The position numbers and the translations under genes are program-made. A stretch of 8,145 nt of DNA from Oscillospiraceae bacterium. Its GTDB lineage: Bacteria > Bacillota_A > Clostridia > Oscillospirales > Acutalibacteraceae. The DNA is taken from the NCBI GenBank assembly GCA_003519645.1, contig DOWI01000330.1, forward strand, positions 1 through 8,145. Direction: 5' to 3'. Positions within the stretch are counted from its first letter, which is position 1. Each line of letters starts with the position of its first letter. Below are positions 5,893 through 8,145 of this stretch, one piece after another. The notes under the pieces were generated by a model, which saw only the letters and a list, made by a program, of their open reading frames with translations, did not search any database and had not been told where the DNA came from.

Positions 5893-7185
5893 ATGAAAAA
5901 TAAAATCCAAGCAATCATATTAACCGCTGCAATTCTGATTCCGACGCTGTCTTCCGCAGGCTGTAACAAAGCAGGAACAACGGTACCCACCGGCGGGGAG
6001 GGTTCGACCGTATCGGCTGAGGAAACTTCTCGGTCAGAATCTCGGACATCATCGACAACCAATCAGCCATATGTCACCGCAACCGCATCTGTATCAGTCA
6101 CCGGCGATCTTTTGATGCATGATCCCATTTTGACAAACAACTATAACAAGGCCAACGACACGTATGATTTCAGCGACATATTCACCTATTTAAAACCCTA
6201 TGTTCAAAAGTCAGACTTTGCGGTTGCCAATCTTGAAGTAACGCTGGCGGGTGATAAAATCCCGTATCGCGGATATCCCTGCTTTAATTGTCCGGATGCC
6301 ATTGTGGATGCGACGCAGGACGCCGGATTTGATATGCTGCTGACGGCAAACAACCACTCCAATGACAGCTGGCTGTCGGGAATTCTCCGGACTGCTGATG
6401 TGTTGAAGCAAAAAGGCATGGATTTTACAGGCACAAGGAGTACCAGCGGGGATAAGCCGTATTTAATCAAGAATATTAACGGCATAAAGGTTGGATTTAT
6501 GAATTACACCTATGAAAGCCGCAGGAAAGACGGGGTTAGATATCTCAATGTAGCATTAGATGTTAATGCCGCCCCGCTTGTAAATTCATTTCATTATCAG
6601 GATTTGGACGGATTTTATAACCAGGCGGCAGCAAGTATAAACCAGATGAAGGATGAGGGCGCCGAGGCAATTGTTATGTTTATACATTGGGGTGTTGAGT
6701 ATAAACTAAAGCCGAACAATACACAGAAGAAGATTGCGCAAAAGCTATGTGATCTCGATGTTGATGTGATAATCGGCGGGCATCCTCACGTGATCCAGCC
6801 CCTTGAAATACTCAAATCAAAAGATGGAAACCAAATCGTTTGTCTTTATTCAACTGGAAATGCCGTTTCAAATCAGCGTATTTACCGTGCAAGCATTAAA
6901 ACCGGTCATACCGAAGACGGTATCCTGTTTACAGCCACCTTCTCCAAGTACAGCGACGGTATGGTTAAGGTCACCGGGCTGGATGCTTTGCCTACCTGGG
7001 TTCATCTTTACGATAAAAACGGCCGGGATGTGTTTCAGATCGTGCCGCTTGACAAAAAGCTGGATTGGAAACAGGATCTAGGGCTTCAAAACAGCGAGAA
7101 CGGGGTTGATAATGCGAAAAAATCATATGATCGTACCATAGCACTGGTAAAAGACGGTTTGGATGAGTTTAAAAGGATTGCTTAA
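5893..7185 (+). CDS. CapA-family lipoprotein (poly-gamma-glutamate synthesis type)
   Basis: This is an exported lipoprotein of 430 residues from the preferred start. The signal peptide (1-23) ends in SSAGC, so Cys-24 is the likely lipidated residue, although Ser at -3 is not the commonest lipobox. A Ser/Thr-rich linker (about 29-65) leads to the CapA fold of the metallophosphatase superfamily. Motifs in order are GDLLMH (71-76), VANLE (111-115), GFDMLLTANNHSND (145-158), VGFMNYT (200-206), MFIHWGVEY (262-270), IIGGHPHVIQPLE (293-305) and YSTGNAVSN (319-327). The Asp, Asn and His residues in these motifs fit an intact metal site. CapA/PgsA proteins are linked to polyglutamate capsule export, but no pgsB/capB or pgsC/capC gene is nearby and many CapA homologs in Clostridia act elsewhere, so the substrate is unknown. 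It is the last gene of the operon and ends just before a strong terminator. Confidence 0.9.
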   Translation: MKNKIQAIILTAAILIPTLSSAGCNKAGTTVPTGGEGSTVSAEETSRSESRTSSTTNQPYVTATASVSVTGDLLMHDPILTNNYNKANDTYDFSDIFTYLKPYVQKSDFAVANLEVTLAGDKIPYRGYPCFNCPDAIVDATQDAGFDMLLTANNHSNDSWLSGILRTADVLKQKGMDFTGTRSTSGDKPYLIKNINGIKVGFMNYTYESRRKDGVRYLNVALDVNAAPLVNSFHYQDLDGFYNQAAASINQMKDEGAEAIVMFIHWGVEYKLKPNNTQKKIAQKLCDLDVDVIIGGHPHVIQPLEILKSKDGNQIVCLYSTGNAVSNQRIYRASIKTGHTEDGILFTATFSKYSDGMVKVTGLDALPTWVHLYDKNGRDVFQIVPLDKKLDWKQDLGLQNSENGVDNAKKSYDRTIALVKDGLDEFKRIA

Positions 7186-7209
7186 ACGCAGTAATATATG
7201 ATAAATAGC

Positions 7210-7243
7210 AAAGCCGCTCCGTTTCATAAAATGGAGCGGCTTT
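7210..7243. terminator. Terminator between convergent genes
   Basis: A perfect 11-bp stem (7210-7220 with 7233-7243) extends through GTTT/AAAT to about 15 bp with a CATA loop. The arms begin with AAA and end with TTT, so the hairpin could work in both directions. It lies 24 bases after the CapA stop and 24 bases from the end of the minus-strand lipoprotein gene. Confidence 0.85.
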
Positions 7244-7267
7244 ATATGATTTGTTTTAAGAACACAA

Positions 7268-7807
7268 TTACTTTGGCATATCCAGAACAAACTTGGCTTT
7301 GGCATTGCTGAGCCAATCCGATTTAACATTAAGCTCTATCATTTTGGTTGTAGTGGGAAGCTCCATGGTGTAATAACCGATTAATTTTTTTCCTGGAGCA
7401 ACGGTTCCATCCAGTGTTTTGCTGTTAAACTCCATTGAAGCAGTAATCGATAAATCGGATTTGACATCATCCGCATAGGCATCAAACAGTAGGATGCTGC
7501 TTATGATCTGATCCTGGTTTGAGATATTTTCAATCGTGAACTTTACTCCCACAAAGACATTACCTGAACCCGGTTTATTATACTCAGAGCCCCCACTTGC
7601 CTTAATCTCGATGGCGGCGATTTTTAAATCTGAAAATACAGCGGTTTCATTCAGCCCGAATGTTTCATCCTTGCTTGCCGCGGTAGTGGTAGTTTTGCCC
7701 TTTGAATTGCTTTCCTTTTTTGGATCTTTTTCATCGCATGCAGCCGCCATCATTCCGATATATATTGCGGCGAATACCATAAGAACCCTTTTCCCATACC
7801 TAAACAT
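7268..7807 (-). CDS. DUF4352-like surface lipoprotein
   Basis: This lipoprotein has 179 residues. The signal peptide (MFRYGKRVLMVFAAIYIGMM) ends in AAAC with the lipidated Cys at 24. A short charged, Thr-containing linker (25-50, including KTTTTAAS) follows. The rest (about 51-179) is a beta-rich, immunoglobulin-like domain of the DUF4352 kind: AVFSDLKIAAIEI, GNVFVGVKFTIENISNQDQ, then GTVAPGKKLIGYYTMELP, which is the usual order of a 'large, conserved strand with N-x-S/T' followed by a 'G-x-x-A/P-G-K' turn. GGAGGG lies 6 bases upstream of the ATG on the minus strand. The gene stands alone, convergent with the CapA operon. The function of the family is unknown; it may be a small surface or accessory protein. 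The family call rests on pattern only. Confidence 0.75.
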   Translation of the reverse strand: MFRYGKRVLMVFAAIYIGMMAAACDEKDPKKESNSKGKTTTTAASKDETFGLNETAVFSDLKIAAIEIKASGGSEYNKPGSGNVFVGVKFTIENISNQDQIISSILLFDAYADDVKSDLSITASMEFNSKTLDGTVAPGKKLIGYYTMELPTTTKMIELNVKSDWLSNAKAKFVLDMPK

Positions 7808-7819
7808 CGTTTACCCTCC

Positions 7820-7837
7820 GTAAATATTCGTATTTAC
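7820..7837 (-). promoter_or_regulatory. Small hairpin next to the lipoprotein RBS
   Basis: GTAAATA (7820-7826) and TATTTAC (7831-7837) are perfect inverted repeats around a 4-base loop. On the minus strand this 7-bp hairpin sits immediately 5' of the GGAGGG ribosome binding site. It could be an mRNA stabiliser, a translational switch or an operator. It is short and AT-rich, so chance is possible. The remaining gap from 7838 to 7948 shows no feature I can name. Confidence 0.4.
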
Positions 7838-7948
7838 AGCAATTATTCGAGTTAGTAAATAGCCATTAATAATATAACCGAAATTAACCATATATGTGAG
7901 GCAAATAACGGTATACAAACGTAATGCTACAGTAATTTTTTACAAAAC

Positions 7949-7993
7949 AAACCCCGCACCAAATCCTCAAAAATGAGGAGTGGTGCGGGGTTT
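7949..7993 (-). terminator. Terminator of the tRNA transcript
   Basis: A perfect 13-bp GC-rich stem (7949-7961 with 7981-7993) encloses a second small helix (7964-7969 with 7974-7979, AAAA loop). On the minus strand the stem ends in TTT and is followed by GTTTTGT, so it ends transcription coming from the tRNA genes to its right. Confidence 0.85.
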
Positions 7994-8008
7994 GGGCGCA
8001 TTCACGTT

Positions 8009-8085
8009 TGGTGGGCGCAAAGGAACTCGAATCCCTGACCTCCTGCGTGTGAAGCAGGCGCTCTAACCAGCTGAGCTATGCGCCC
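8009..8085 (-). tRNA. tRNA-Val (anticodon CAC)
   Basis: This is a complete cloverleaf on the minus strand. The acceptor pairs GGGCGCA with TGCGCCC (8079-8085 and 8013-8019). The D arm is GCTC/GAGC. The anticodon stem is CCTGC/GCAGG around loop TTCACAC, with anticodon CAC at 8049-8051. The T arm is AGGGA-TTCGAGT-TCCTT. The discriminator is A (8012) and the CCA end is encoded (8009-8011). It decodes GUG. It lies 5 bases downstream of the tRNA-Glu gene, so the two are probably processed from one precursor. Confidence 0.95.
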
Positions 8086-8090
8086 AAATG

Positions 8091-8145
8091 TGGTGACCCG
8101 GACGGGAATCGAACCCGTGTTACCGCCGTGAAAGGGCGGTGTCTT
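8091..8145 (-). tRNA. tRNA-Glu (anticodon TTC), partial
   Basis: The 3' part of a tRNA lies on the minus strand and is cut by the window edge in the D-arm region. It shows the anticodon stem CCGCC/GGCGG with loop CTTTCAC (anticodon TTC at 8130-8132), the T arm ACGGG-TTCGATT-CCCGT, the acceptor 3' strand CCGGGTC (8095-8101), discriminator A (8094) and an encoded CCA (8091-8093). The 5' acceptor strand and most of the D arm lie outside the window. Confidence 0.93.

Noticed and set aside
7885..7925. Minus-strand promoter (TTGTAT-17-ATATAT) for the DUF4352 lipoprotein
   Set aside because: Both boxes are weak in an AT-rich region, so it cannot be told from chance.

Overview
The window looks like a chromosomal segment of a low-to-moderate-GC anaerobic Firmicute, most plausibly a clostridial gut- or digester-type lineage (Ruminococcaceae/Oscillospiraceae-like). 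The clues are strong GGAGG-type ribosome binding sites, a DegV family protein, LytR-CpsA-Psr (LCP) enzymes, a DUF2975/YozG-type regulator pair, several lipoproteins with Thr-rich linkers, and tRNA genes with encoded CCA ends. The taxonomic call is inference from gene content and style; no rRNA is present.

Layout from left to right. Positions 1-73 form a long, nearly perfect inverted repeat whose right arm carries the ribosome binding site and start of a degV-like fatty-acid-binding protein gene (61-918). That gene ends in three 14-bp tandem repeats and is followed by an intrinsic terminator-like hairpin (1058-1087). Next come two tandem, paralogous LCP genes (1142-2230 and 2287-3345), then a 252-bp gap with a good promoter. 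The gap leads to a lipoprotein (3598-4869) that resembles the SurA/PrsA foldase family but has a run of 23 threonines in the middle of its parvulin-like region. An unusually long hairpin terminator (4899-4983) closes that unit. A near-consensus promoter (4996-5024) then drives a three-gene operon: a DUF2975 membrane protein, a small Cro/CI-type regulator and a CapA-family lipoprotein (to 7185), closed by a strong terminator at 7210-7243. On the minus strand lie a DUF4352-like lipoprotein (7268-7807) and, further right, a tRNA-Glu(TTC)/tRNA-Val(CAC) pair with its own terminator. The tRNA-Glu is cut by the right edge.

Functional theme: apart from DegV and the tRNAs, the window is about the cell envelope. 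LCP enzymes attach glycopolymers to peptidoglycan, CapA-family proteins are linked to surface polymers, the SurA/PrsA-like lipoprotein probably helps exported proteins fold, and the DUF4352 lipoprotein is a small surface protein of unknown role. I see no mobile element, CRISPR array or phage gene. The most distinctive points are the palindrome at the left edge, the Thr tract splitting a catalytically degenerate parvulin-like domain, and differences between the two LCP paralogs in and near the metal-binding site. I do not see a clear-cut new multi-gene system.
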